A stretch of DNA of 64,000 bases from Anaerolineales bacterium (GTDB lineage Bacteria > Chloroflexota > Anaerolineae > Anaerolineales > Villigracilaceae): NCBI GenBank assembly GCA_015075275.1, contig JABTUU010000001.1:744001-808000 (forward strand), written 5' to 3'. Each line of letters opens with the position of its first letter. Position 1 is the stretch's first letter. Both the position numbers and the translations under genes were made by a program. Positions 33,010-41,189 of the stretch are shown here, one piece after another. The notes under the pieces were generated by a model. The model was not told the DNA's origin, searched no databases, and was given only the letters and a program-made list of their open reading frames with translations.

Positions 33010-34260
33010 ATGAAATCAGACCTCGACAACCTCATGCAAGCCCGCGACCTCGATGCGTTGATCGTCTTCGGCAACGCCGAGCATAACCCGCCGATGTATT
33101 ACTTCACGGGTGGCGGACACGTCAGCCACGCGACGATCATCAAGAAGCGCGGCGAGGAACCGATCTACTTCCATGCGGACATGGAACGCGACGAAGCCGC
33201 CAAAAGCGGATTGAAGCGCATCCCGTACACGAAATACGATTTCGATGAATTGTACAAAAAGGCGAACAAAGATTCCCTGTTGACAAGCGCGTTGCGTTAC
33301 GAATTGATGTTCAAGGATGCGGGAGTTACTTCGGGTCGCGTGGGCGTGTACGGCACGTATGACATCGGTTTGGTTTTTGGGATGTTGACCCAATTACAAA
33401 AATTGTCGCCGCAACTTGAATTCGTCGGCGAGCCGCGTGAAGACTCGATCTTCATGCGTGCGATGGAAACCAAAGATGACGCTGAGGTGGAGCGCATCCG
33501 CAAGATGGGAAAAATCACAACGGGCGTTGTCGAAAAAATTCGCGAATATTTGACCTCCCGCGATGTCCGCGCAGATGAAGTGTTGTTGAAAGAGGATGGC
33601 ACGCCGTTGACGGTAGGCGATGTCCACTCCAAGATCCGTTTGTGGGTGTCGGAACAGGGCGCGGAGTTGCCGTCGGGTTTCATCTTCGCTATCGGACGCG
33701 ACGCGGGCGTCCCGCACTCGGCAGGCACCCCGTCCGATCTGATGCGGCTTGGTCAAACCATCGTCTTCGATATCTATCCCGCTGAAGCGGGCGGCGGATA
33801 CTATTACGATTTCACGCGCACGTGGAGTTTGGGCTATGCCACGCCCGAAGCCCAGGAATTGTACGATCAGGTCAAAGAGATATTCGATCAACTGATGGAT
33901 AACTTCGATCTGAATGCGGCGTTCAAAGACTACAACAAAATGACTTGTGAATATTTCGAGTCAAAGGGACACCAATCGCCGCTCAACACAAAATCGCCAG
34001 TCGAAGGATATGTGCATAGCCTCGGTCATGGCGTGGGGCTGAACATTCACGAACGTCCGTTTAGCGGTTTGACCGCCAGCGACGATCAACGGCTCGCGCC
34101 CGGAGTTGTCATCACATCTGAGCCTGGGTTGTATTACCCCGAAAAGGGAATGGGTTTCCGCATCGAAGACACGCTCTGGGTTCGCGCGGATGGCGTGATG
34201 GAAAAACTTGCCGAGTATCCGTATGATTTCGTCCTGCCGATGAAGAAGTGGAAGAAGTAA
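33010..34260 (+). CDS. M24 family metallopeptidase (Xaa-Pro aminopeptidase-like)
   Basis: 416 residues. The N-terminal creatinase-like domain (to ~150) is followed by the pita-bread fold with five metal ligands: Asp in VFDIYP near 255 and DFTRTW near 270, His in LGHGVGLN near 342, Glu in TSEPGLY near 372 and Glu in RIEDTLW near 388. It should release an N-terminal residue before proline, or act on related substrates. AGGAG lies before ATG 33010. A long perfect hairpin follows immediately. Confidence 0.9.
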   Translation: MKSDLDNLMQARDLDALIVFGNAEHNPPMYYFTGGGHVSHATIIKKRGEEPIYFHADMERDEAAKSGLKRIPYTKYDFDELYKKANKDSLLTSALRYELMFKDAGVTSGRVGVYGTYDIGLVFGMLTQLQKLSPQLEFVGEPREDSIFMRAMETKDDAEVERIRKMGKITTGVVEKIREYLTSRDVRADEVLLKEDGTPLTVGDVHSKIRLWVSEQGAELPSGFIFAIGRDAGVPHSAGTPSDLMRLGQTIVFDIYPAEAGGGYYYDFTRTWSLGYATPEAQELYDQVKEIFDQLMDNFDLNAAFKDYNKMTCEYFESKGHQSPLNTKSPVEGYVHSLGHGVGLNIHERPFSGLTASDDQRLAPGVVITSEPGLYYPEKGMGFRIEDTLWVRADGVMEKLAEYPYDFVLPMKKWKK

Positions 34261-34299
34261 CGCCGTTTCATCCGCAGTTCAACTGCGGATGAAACGGCG
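34261..34299. terminator. Near-perfect 19-bp palindrome after the M24 peptidase gene
   Basis: Arms 34261-34279 and 34281-34299 are perfect reverse complements with a single base between them; it begins on the base after the stop codon. There is no U-run, so it may not be an intrinsic terminator in the strict sense. A single-base loop means the tip pairs must open, leaving a stem of about 17 bp. Confidence 0.6.
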
Positions 34300-34314
34300 T
34301 ATTGCGTACTGCGT

Positions 34315-35121
34315 ATGCCGCATCTGAAGTCAATTTCTGTACGTGAATTTGGTTCGCGAGATAAGGACGCATTTCCATTCACGTTAGAAATCGTCAAATC
34401 GTTGCGCGAGATTCGGTTCATCTCGCCTGTCACTTTCTTTGTCGGCGAGAACGGATCGGGGAAATCAACCATCCTCGAGACCATCGCCTGCGCCGCCGAA
34501 TCGATTACGGTGGGGAGCGAAAGCGTGCGGACCGATAAATCCCTTGCGCCGCTCCGCAAGCTGGCTCAATACTTCCGCCTCGCATGGACGAAACGCACGC
34601 GCAAAGGATTCTTTTTACGTGCGGAAGATTTCTTCGGATACGCCAAGTCCATGCGGCAAACGAAGGAAGAGTTTCAAGAAGAATTGGACAACGTCAAAAA
34701 AGAATACAAGGGACGATCCAAATACGCCGAGGCGTTGGCGAGCATGCCGTACCAAGGTCAACTGGCAGAGATGCAGCGCCGCTATGGCGACGGACTCGAT
34801 TCGCGCTCGCACGGCGAATCGTTTCTGACTCTCTTCCAATCCCGCTTCGTCCCCGACGGGTTATACCTGCTCGACGAGCCCGAAGCCGCGCTCTCGCCCA
34901 TGCGTCAGCTAACCTTCATCGCCGCCCTGAAACAAATGGTACAGGAAAATTCGCAATTCATTATCGCCACTCATTCGCCGATCCTGCTCGCGTTTCCCGA
35001 AGCGCAGATATTGCAATTCGCAGATGGGCGGATTCAAGAGGTACAATACGCTCAACTTGAACACGTCAACTTGACGCGCGACTTCCTCTCCAACCCCGAA
35101 TCGTTCTTACGACATCTTTGA
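34315..35121 (+). CDS. AAA family ATPase (ABC-like predicted ATPase)
   Basis: 268 residues. Walker A is FVGENGSGKST near residue 43, Walker B LYLLDEPEAALS near 185 and the H-loop ATHSPILL near 222. This pattern fits the small cytoplasmic RecF/SMC-like predicted ATPases. No membrane helix. It precedes a toxin-antitoxin pair after 42 bases, though the two need not be related. There is no clear ribosome site. It may act on DNA or as a regulator; I cannot tell. Confidence 0.8.
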   Translation: MPHLKSISVREFGSRDKDAFPFTLEIVKSLREIRFISPVTFFVGENGSGKSTILETIACAAESITVGSESVRTDKSLAPLRKLAQYFRLAWTKRTRKGFFLRAEDFFGYAKSMRQTKEEFQEELDNVKKEYKGRSKYAEALASMPYQGQLAEMQRRYGDGLDSRSHGESFLTLFQSRFVPDGLYLLDEPEAALSPMRQLTFIAALKQMVQENSQFIIATHSPILLAFPEAQILQFADGRIQEVQYAQLEHVNLTRDFLSNPESFLRHL

Positions 35122-35163
35122 CGCTTCTTGCAAAGGATTGAAAGTCACAGGAAGGAACACCGA

Positions 35164-35394
35164 ATGGAAACCGTTACAATTTCACAAATCACAGCCTCCC
35201 TTCGGAAATTGCCGATGGAAAAGCTTGCCGAGGTCTACGACTTCGTTTTGTTTCTTTCTGAGCGCGCAAATTTGCCACCTTCAATTCACGAGGAAGGCGA
35301 ATTGTATGCAATAGATACCACGCTGGCATCCGAAGACGTCCTTCGCCGCGATTGGGATTCCCCTGAGGAGGATGCGGCATGGGCGCATTTGTAA
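35164..35394 (+). CDS. Antitoxin of a MazF-type module (DUF2281-like)
   Basis: 76 residues. An N-terminal helix pair (LRKLPMEKLAEVYDFVLFL at about 13-31) is typical of DUF2281-like antitoxins. The acidic C-terminus (RRDWDSPEEDAAWAHL) should wrap around and block the toxin. ATG 35164 follows ggaaggaac. The end overlaps the toxin start by 16 bases, the usual coupling of such pairs. It probably also represses its own promoter. Confidence 0.8.
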   Translation: METVTISQITASLRKLPMEKLAEVYDFVLFLSERANLPPSIHEEGELYAIDTTLASEDVLRRDWDSPEEDAAWAHL

Positions 35395-35711
35395 AAGGCG
35401 ATGTTGTTGTCACTCCTTTTCCATACTCCGATTTAACAGCAAGCAAGAAGAGACCCGCACTAGTCGTTGCGTCGTTGGCAGGGGACGATGTTATTCTTTG
35501 TCAAATCACTAGCCAGCAAAAACATGACGAGTATTCAATTTCTCTGGTTGACAAAGACTTTAAAACAGGCGCATTGCGACAGGACAGTTTTATCCGCCCG
35601 AATCGCGTTTTTACTACCGATTCGCGTATCGTGCTTTATAAGGCTGGAACAATATCGGCTCCGAAAATCGAACAGGTGATTGGCGCGATAATTTCCATTC
35701 TGAACTCTTGA
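35379..35711 (+). CDS. MazF/PemK family endoribonuclease toxin
   Basis: 110 residues of the PemK/MazF fold: GDVVVTPFPYSDLTASKKRPALVV is split here as the N-terminal strand motif at about 7-15 and the KKRPALVV strand at about 23-30, and ICQIT-like ILCQITSQ is near 40. It cleaves mRNA when free of its antitoxin. Both genes are intact. The window has no sign of phage or conjugation, so this is a chromosomal module. Confidence 0.85.
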   Translation: MGAFVKGDVVVTPFPYSDLTASKKRPALVVASLAGDDVILCQITSQQKHDEYSISLVDKDFKTGALRQDSFIRPNRVFTTDSRIVLYKAGTISAPKIEQVIGAIISILNS

Positions 35712-35781
35712 TTTCACGACATGCAACGATTAACAAATTATCACTGCGCTCTTAAACCTGACCACTGATAACTGATCACTG

Positions 35782-36810
35782 ATGACTACTCTAACCCCCG
35801 CCCGCATCCTCGCCATCGAATCCTCCTGTGATGAAACCGCCTGCGCCGTCATCGAAAACGGACGCGCGCTCCTCGCTTCCACCGTCGCCTCGCAAATGGA
35901 CATCCACGCGCGGTATGGCGGCGTCTTCCCCGAAGTCGCCTCGCGCCAGCATGTGCTGAGCGTCATCCCCGTTGTTCAGCAAGCGCTCGCCAAATCGAAT
36001 CTTTCGCTCGATGATATGGATGCGATCGCGGTCACGCGCGGACCCGGTCTTGCTGGCTCGCTTGTCGTCGGTATGAACATGGCGAAGGGACTCGCCCTCG
36101 CGCTCGGTCTTCCTCTCGTTGGCGTCAATCATCTCGAGGGGCACGTGTATTCAGCATGGATTCATACCGCTGGCGATGTAGTTCCTCCCGAACCGCAATT
36201 CCCGTTGATGGCGCTCCTCGTCTCAGGCGGACACACCGAACTGAATCTGATGACCGATCATTTGACGTACAAACGCCTCGGTTCAACCCTCGACGATGCG
36301 GCTGGTGAGGCTTTCGATAAAGTTGGCCGCCTCCTCGGCCTCCCGTTCCCCGGCGGACCCGCCATTCAGAAAGCCGCCGAAAGCGGTGACGCGACTCGCT
36401 TCAAATTTACTCATCCGAAATTAGACAACCCTTACGCCTTCTCCTTCAGCGGACTCAAGACTGCCGTCTTATACGAAGTCAACGCGTTGAAGAAGGCAGG
36501 CGGTGAACTTCCCGTCGCCGATCTCGCCGCATCCTTTCAAGCGACGGCTGTTGATATTTTGTTCAACAAAACCATGCAAGCCGCGCGCGATTTCAAAGCG
36601 AAAGAAATTCTTGTCGCTGGCGGGGTCTCTGCCAATAAAGCGTTACGCGCCGCGTTTCAATCGCAAACTGAATTCAAAGTGAACATTCCCCCGTTTTCGC
36701 TCTGCACTGACAATGCCGCCATGATCGCCGCGGCGGGATATTATCGTTATGTGACAGGTCATGTTTCAGAGATGGATATGGACGTCCAGCCGACGTGGGC
36801 GCTTTCGTAA
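35782..36810 (+). CDS. tsaD: tRNA N6-adenosine threonylcarbamoyltransferase
   Basis: 342 residues of the Kae1/TsaD family. N-terminal ILAIESSCDETACAVIE is conserved, the iron-binding His pair is in VNHLEGHVYSAW near residue 111-122, LLVSGGHTELN is near 147, and FDKVGRLLGLPFPGGP near 174. It transfers threonylcarbamoyl to A37 of tRNAs reading ANN codons. Its partner TsaC, which makes the threonylcarbamoyl-AMP, is encoded nearby in the convergent direction. There is no ribosome site before the ATG; a short repeat built on actgat lies there instead. Confidence 0.95.
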   Translation: MTTLTPARILAIESSCDETACAVIENGRALLASTVASQMDIHARYGGVFPEVASRQHVLSVIPVVQQALAKSNLSLDDMDAIAVTRGPGLAGSLVVGMNMAKGLALALGLPLVGVNHLEGHVYSAWIHTAGDVVPPEPQFPLMALLVSGGHTELNLMTDHLTYKRLGSTLDDAAGEAFDKVGRLLGLPFPGGPAIQKAAESGDATRFKFTHPKLDNPYAFSFSGLKTAVLYEVNALKKAGGELPVADLAASFQATAVDILFNKTMQAARDFKAKEILVAGGVSANKALRAAFQSQTEFKVNIPPFSLCTDNAAMIAAAGYYRYVTGHVSEMDMDVQPTWALS

Positions 36811-36816
36811 TAAAAG

Positions 36817-36851
36817 AGACCTGACAGGTTTTCAAAACCTGTCAGGTCTTA
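36817..36851 (+). terminator. Terminator after tsaD
   Basis: A perfect 16-bp inverted repeat, agacctgacaggtttt (36817-36832) and its complement (36834-36849), with TT and an AT-rich stretch after it. Because the arm ends in AAAA/TTTT around the tip, the tip opens into a loop in practice. It begins 6 bases after the tsaD stop. Confidence 0.75.
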
Positions 36852-36863
36852 TAAATTAACACC

Positions 36864-36901
36864 CAAACCGCCCTTGGCTTGCCCGAGCCGCGGACGGTTT
36901 G
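36864..36901 (+). other. Second stem-loop in the tsaD-tsaC gap
   Basis: Outer arms caaaccg / cggtttg pair. Inside them cc/gg and a tip hairpin ggct-tgcccg-agcc continue the stem, with small mismatches. It may be a second terminator for the minus-strand tsaC transcript or a small structured RNA. The rest of the 148-base gap shows nothing else. Confidence 0.35.
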
Positions 36902-36958
36902 TTAAGGAGAATGCAATCATCATTATAGTCCGCGAGTTTAGCGTAACCTGAACATGAA

Positions 36959-37585
36959 TTAAATGGGGGATGAGAGTTTTGATTTGATTTCTTCGAGTGA
37001 AATCGGTCCCTCGCGCAAAATTTTTATTTCATCGCTTGTACAATCCACAACAGCGGACGGGACTCCGCCTGGAGTCTTGCCTCCGTCAATGATCAGTGGA
37101 ATCCGTCCATTGAGATGCGCGAAGACTTCCTCTGCCGTAGACGGACTCGGTTGTCCCGAAATATTTGCGGAGGTCACCGCCATCGGTCCCGCCGCGCGGA
37201 GGAGGGCGCGCGCAATGTCATGATCTGGCACGCGTACGCCGACGGTGGAGGTGGCAGATACGGCTGAAGGGAGAGTCGGCTGTTTGGGGATGATGCAGGT
37301 CAAAGGTCCGGGGAAGAAGCGGGCGGCAATCCGTCGTGCGAGGTCGGGAATATCCATCCCAACTTTGTCCATATCTTCCGCATCCGCGATCAAAACGGGA
37401 ATCGCCTTTTCGATGGGACGATCCTTCGCAACATAAATCGACTCAATTGCTTTGCCATCGTACACGAGCGCGCCGACGCCGTAAACCGTGTCGGTGGGAA
37501 AGGCGACCAGCCCGCCGTTGTTTAAAACATCAAGCGCAAGTTCGATTGCATCGGGCGAATCGGCTGAGACAATGATCGTTTTCAT
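36959..37585 (-). CDS. tsaC: Threonylcarbamoyl-AMP synthase
   Basis: 208 residues of the Sua5/YrdC/TsaC family. NNGGLVAFPTDTVYGVGA near residue 27 forms the nucleotide-binding basic cleft, KAIPVLIAD is near 64, RFFPGPLTCI near 90 and TSANISGQPS near 138. It makes threonylcarbamoyl-AMP from threonine, bicarbonate and ATP for TsaD. Length equals the single-domain TsaC form. The start overlaps the prmC stop as ATGA. Confidence 0.94.
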   Translation of the reverse strand: MKTIIVSADSPDAIELALDVLNNGGLVAFPTDTVYGVGALVYDGKAIESIYVAKDRPIEKAIPVLIADAEDMDKVGMDIPDLARRIAARFFPGPLTCIIPKQPTLPSAVSATSTVGVRVPDHDIARALLRAAGPMAVTSANISGQPSPSTAEEVFAHLNGRIPLIIDGGKTPGGVPSAVVDCTSDEIKILREGPISLEEIKSKLSSPI

Positions 37586-38439
37586 AATTGAATTTCGAGT
37601 AGGCGATCTCTACCTGTGAGGTCTTGATGCAATGTGATGCGCGCGTTTGGAAAATGCTGGCGCGTGAGTTGCATCGTTTGCTCGCCAAGCGTGGACTCGA
37701 TCTCCAGCAACATCAACGCGTTCGGCGCAAGCCAATTAGGGACGATACTCAATAATTTGCGGAATATATTAAGCCCGTCCGCGCCTCCGTTCAACGCGAC
37801 GGTTGGTTCGCGCTGATAAATGGGAAGGTGTTTCAACGTGTTCGTTGGAATATAAGGCGGATTGGAGCAGAGAAGATCGATTTTCGATTTTCGATTTGCG
37901 ATTTGCGATTGATCTGGCAAGAGATCGCACTCGATAAATTCGCTTCTCTCACTCACATGATGTTTCTCTGCATTCCGTTTTGCCACTTGCAACGCCGTTT
38001 CCGAAATATCGGTTGCAAGGATATTTGCTTTCGGAACATTGACCGCAATCGAAACCGCGATCGCCCCTGAGCCTGTTCCAATGTCCACAACATTTGTTGT
38101 CGCTGGATTCTTTTGCAACCATGCAATAGATTTTTCAACGAGCAATTCGGTTTCTGGTCGTGGGATCAAAACATCGGGCGTAACCTCAAACTCCAAGCCG
38201 AAAAATTCCCAGCGACCCAACACGTACGGGAAAGGTTCGCCGTTCTCCAACCGCGCGAGCGAAGAGTTAAGTTGAATTAGTTGCTTGTCGGTGAGAGTCA
38301 ATTCGGGATGCGCCAATACCCACGAGCGCGAACGATCTACGATGCGAGCCAACAAAACTGACGCGTCGAGAGCGGACGTGTCGCTGACCGAAGCGAGACG
38401 AGCTGAAATGTCGGAAAGAAGCGGCTTTTGATTTAGCAT
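37582..38439 (-). CDS. prmC: Release factor glutamine methyltransferase
   Basis: 285 residues. PrmC (HemK) methylates the Gln of the GGQ motif in release factors using SAM. The SAM loop VVDIGTGSGAIAV is near residue 119, and NPPY (LLCSNPPYIP) near 187 contacts the target glutamine. FPYVLGRWEFFG near 73 and LIPRPETELLVE near 92 are family marks. The frame is open upstream, but ATG 38439 gives the family N-terminus. prfA, its substrate, lies upstream in the same direction with speB between. A perfect 16-bp hairpin stands just before the start. Confidence 0.94.
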   Translation of the reverse strand: MLNQKPLLSDISARLASVSDTSALDASVLLARIVDRSRSWVLAHPELTLTDKQLIQLNSSLARLENGEPFPYVLGRWEFFGLEFEVTPDVLIPRPETELLVEKSIAWLQKNPATTNVVDIGTGSGAIAVSIAVNVPKANILATDISETALQVAKRNAEKHHVSERSEFIECDLLPDQSQIANRKSKIDLLCSNPPYIPTNTLKHLPIYQREPTVALNGGADGLNIFRKLLSIVPNWLAPNALMLLEIESTLGEQTMQLTRQHFPNARITLHQDLTGRDRLLEIQL

Positions 38440-38450
38440 CAATGTTCTTT

Positions 38451-38493
38451 CTTCTTTCCTCTTTCGCGAATGAAAGACGAAAGAGGAAAGAAG
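38451..38493 (-). promoter_or_regulatory. Perfect 16-bp hairpin between speB and prmC
   Basis: Arms 38451-38466 and 38478-38493 are exact complements with an 11-base loop. On the minus strand the downstream arm is the purine-rich gaaagaggaaagaag, 11 bases before the prmC start, which is also the only ribosome-site-like sequence there. If the hairpin forms it would mask that site, so it may slow prmC translation or end part of the transcripts. This role is inference. Confidence 0.6.
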
Positions 38494-38494
38494 A

Positions 38495-39433
38495 TCATTT
38501 ACCTTTAATTGCGAGTAACGACAAATACTCAAACACAATATTCGACGCGAGAATCGCCGTGATGTCGCCGTGATCGAATGGCGGGGAGACTTCAACGAGG
38601 TCAAAGCCGATGAGATTCAAGCCATGAAGTCCGCGCACGAGTTGGAGGAGTTGATAACTGGTCAGCCCGCCGACTTCGGGAGTCCCCGTCCCGGGCGCGA
38701 AGGCTGGGTCAGCCGAATCAATATCCACGGTGACGTAGAGCGGACCTTTCATCCGCTGGTGAACTTCTTTGAGAATTTCCGCCACGCCTTTTTCCATCAC
38801 CTCGTGGATCGTGACCGTGCGCGCGCCGAGTTTCTTCGCGTCGGCGTAATCGTTCTCGCCGCTGAGCGGACCGCGTATCCCGATCTGCATATATTCGCCC
38901 TCGCGGATCAATCCCTCTTGAAGCGCGTAACGAAACGGCGTGCCGTGACTGTATTTCACTTCTTCGAATTCGGATTCCCACGTGTCAATGTGCGCGTCAA
39001 CGTGGACGAGCGAGACAGGTCCGTGTTTTTTGGCATGAGCGCGCAAAAGGGGGAGCGCGATCGAATGGTCGCCACCAAGCGTGATGAGCGTTGTGCCCGT
39101 GTTGATGATTTCGCTGGCGGTGTTCGTGATGGCGGTCATCGTGTGTTCGATGGATGTGGGAACGACAGACACGTCGCCATAATCCACAACGTTTAATTTT
39201 TTCAGCGGAGAAACATTGAGAGTCGAGTTATGTCCCCAGATCATCAGCGACGCCTCGCGTATTTTTCGCGGACCGAAGCGCGTCCCTGTGCGATACGATG
39301 TCCCGCTGTCGAACGGCACGCCCATCACCGCGACATCCACATCCTTCAATTCGCGCGTCACAGGCAGGCGCATGAACGATGGGATTCCCATGAATGGTTG
39401 CAAGCCTGCGCCGAATGCGGGATTATCGTTCAT
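38495..39433 (-). CDS. speB: Agmatinase family ureohydrolase
   Basis: 312 residues of the arginase/agmatinase family with all manganese ligands: LGGDHSI near residue 119, VDAHIDT near 142 and DIDSADPAFAPGTGTPE near 225. The last motif is the agmatinase type. It would hydrolyse agmatine to putrescine and urea; guanidinobutyrase or guanidinase are the alternatives. It lies between prfA and prmC, all in the same direction. Putrescine from this enzyme links to the polyamine genes at the left end of the window. A hairpin follows. Confidence 0.88.
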   Translation of the reverse strand: MNDNPAFGAGLQPFMGIPSFMRLPVTRELKDVDVAVMGVPFDSGTSYRTGTRFGPRKIREASLMIWGHNSTLNVSPLKKLNVVDYGDVSVVPTSIEHTMTAITNTASEIINTGTTLITLGGDHSIALPLLRAHAKKHGPVSLVHVDAHIDTWESEFEEVKYSHGTPFRYALQEGLIREGEYMQIGIRGPLSGENDYADAKKLGARTVTIHEVMEKGVAEILKEVHQRMKGPLYVTVDIDSADPAFAPGTGTPEVGGLTSYQLLQLVRGLHGLNLIGFDLVEVSPPFDHGDITAILASNIVFEYLSLLAIKGK

Positions 39434-39482
39434 CGCATCTTTCTTCTTTCATCTTTCCTTTGCGAACTTGGCGGTTAACAAA

Positions 39483-40559
39483 CTACTCATCCTCATCCAC
39501 GCCCGAAGCCGCGAGACGTTCCGCTTCTTCGCGCGTAGAGAGTTCCTCAATAAATGGATCAATCTCGCCGTCCATCACAGCCGGCAGATTGTAACTGGAG
39601 AAACCGATGCGATGATCGGTAACGCGGTTTTGCGGATAATTGTATGTGCGGATCTTTTCCGAGCGTTCGCCGCTGCCTACTTGCGAGCGGCGATCCGATT
39701 CGATCTCAGCGCGGCGTTTTTCTTCCGCCATTTCATACAACCGTGCGCGTAAAATGCTCAACGCGCGTAATTTATTTTGCAACTGCGAACGCTCATCTTG
39801 ACAAGTGACAACCATGCCAGTCGGTTTGTGGGTTAGGCGCACGGCGGTCGAGTTCTTCTGCACGTTCTGCCCGCCTGCGCCAGAGGAGCGATAGACCTCG
39901 ATTTCAATATCCGATTCGGGAATCTCGATCTCAACTTCGTCCACTTCCGCCATCACCGCTACCGTCGCAGTGGAGGTATGGATACGTCCCTGCGCTTCGG
40001 TCTCCGGTACGCGTTGGACGCGATGTACGCCAGATTCGTACTTCAGCTTAGAGTACGCGCCCTTACCTTTGATTTCAAAAATGATCTCCTTGTATCCGCC
40101 TACGCCGATCGCGTTTTCCGACAAAATATCCGATTTCCAGCGTTTCTCGTCGGCATAGCGTATGTACATACGAAATAAATCTGCCGCAAAGATGGCGGCT
40201 TCGTCGCCGCCCGCGCCTGCGCGAATTTCGACAATCACGTTTTTCTCATCGCGCGGGTCTTTCGGGACGAGCATCGCCTTGATCTCTTTTTCAAGAATTT
40301 CAATCTTTGGCGTTAATTCTGCAATATCGGATTCAGCCAACGCGACCAATTCCGCGTCTTTTTCAGACTCTTGAAGCGCTTTCGCTTCTTGTAGGCTTTT
40401 CAGCGCCTGACGGTATTCACGCGCTTTCTCGACAATTGGTTCCAAATCTACGCGTTCTTTGTTCAATTCTGCGGCGCGCTGATAGTTGGCTCCCACGGCG
40501 AGGAGTTCGTTTCCGATCCGTTCAAAATGGTCTTCGATGCCTTTGAGTTTGTCGAGCAT
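39483..40559 (-). CDS. prfA: Peptide chain release factor 1
   Basis: 358 residues, normal length. The peptidyl-tRNA hydrolysis motif GGQ is in [16 protein letters not shown] near residue 231. The stop-codon reading PxT motif appears as PET in [16 protein letters not shown] near 185, so it reads UAA and UAG. The acidic [10 protein letters not shown] stretch near 114 is also conserved. Its Gln would be methylated by PrmC, encoded two genes downstream. Confidence 0.96.
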   Translation of the reverse strand: MLDKLKGIEDHFERIGNELLAVGANYQRAAELNKERVDLEPIVEKAREYRQALKSLQEAKALQESEKDAELVALAESDIAELTPKIEILEKEIKAMLVPKDPRDEKNVIVEIRAGAGGDEAAIFAADLFRMYIRYADEKRWKSDILSENAIGVGGYKEIIFEIKGKGAYSKLKYESGVHRVQRVPETEAQGRIHTSTATVAVMAEVDEVEIEIPESDIEIEVYRSSGAGGQNVQKNSTAVRLTHKPTGMVVTCQDERSQLQNKLRALSILRARLYEMAEEKRRAEIESDRRSQVGSGERSEKIRTYNYPQNRVTDHRIGFSSYNLPAVMDGEIDPFIEELSTREEAERLAASGVDEDE

Positions 40560-40663
40560 ACAGTCCTTGGAGGGATGGGAAATTATCTCATCCCGTGATT
40601 CAAGATAAGGCGCGATTAGGCGCGCCGAGCCGCAAGATTATATCAAACTGCGAGCGCTTTTAT

Positions 40664-40792
40664 TTATTGCGGAATTGCGAAGGCGGTCAACACCATCGTT
40701 AGGATCAACAATACGGAAAACATGAAAAAGATGACGCGCATGATCTTTGTCGAACGCGGCGTCTCATTTTTTTGCGGTTTTCTATTCGCCAT
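40664..40792 (-). CDS. 42-residue single-span membrane protein
   Basis: A short gene too small for most callers. It encodes 42 residues: a basic polar start MANRKPQKNETPRSTK, then one long hydrophobic helix (about residues 18-40) and the end IPQ. The start at 40792 is 16 bases after the stop of the response regulator gene, and aaagaga stands 5 bases before it. It is therefore probably the last gene of the uvrC-response regulator unit. I recognise no family. The base composition and amino-acid pattern look like real coding sequence. Confidence 0.6.
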   Translation of the reverse strand: MANRKPQKNETPRSTKIMRVIFFMFSVLLILTMVLTAFAIPQ

Positions 40793-40808
40793 TTGATTTC
40801 TCTTTCGT

Positions 40809-41189
40809 TTATAGAGGTAAGCGTTTGTAGAACGCTGTCGCTATCGCTTTTTCGAGTTCTTCGAGCGTTGCCGGCTTGCGGATATAGGCATCGGCGCCTA
40901 TGCGTAACGCTTTATCCACGACGCCGTCGTCGGTTTCGTACGACAACATGACAATAGGCAAATTTTTCGACTCGCTTTTGCGTCGTAGAAACTCAACCAT
41001 ATCCAGCCCCGAGACCTCCGGCATGTTAACATCGAGGATGATCAGGTCGGGCAGTTTGCCGCTTGCGATGATCTCCACTGCGGCGGGCGCGCTGTTGAAA
41101 ATCGTTGCGCGGAAATCGAGCACTTTCAGCATCAACTCGATGGCGCGGCACATCTCTTGGTTGTCGTCTACGATCCAAATTTCTCTCAT
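40809..41189 (-). CDS. Single-domain response regulator
   Basis: 126 residues, one receiver domain with no output domain. VDDNQEM near residue 7 holds the acidic pair, the phospho-acceptor Asp is in ILDVNMPEVSG near 52, the Ser switch is in VMLSYE near 81 and Lys in RKPATLEE near 105. Such CheY-like proteins act by binding partners. No histidine kinase is nearby. The start overlaps the uvrC stop as ATGA, an odd pairing of a signalling protein with a repair gene. Confidence 0.9.
   Translation of the reverse strand: MREIWIVDDNQEMCRAIELMLKVLDFRATIFNSAPAAVEIIASGKLPDLIILDVNMPEVSGLDMVEFLRRKSESKNLPIVMLSYETDDGVVDKALRIGADAYIRKPATLEELEKAIATAFYKRLPL

Noticed and set aside
34261..34299. The 19-bp palindrome as a protein-binding operator for the ATPase gene
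   Set aside because: Its position immediately after a stop codon fits a 3' end structure better than an operator; nothing supports a binding protein.
38570..39196. A 208-codon plus-strand frame opposite speB
   Set aside because: Antisense to the agmatinase gene, with no ribosome site and no recognisable motif.
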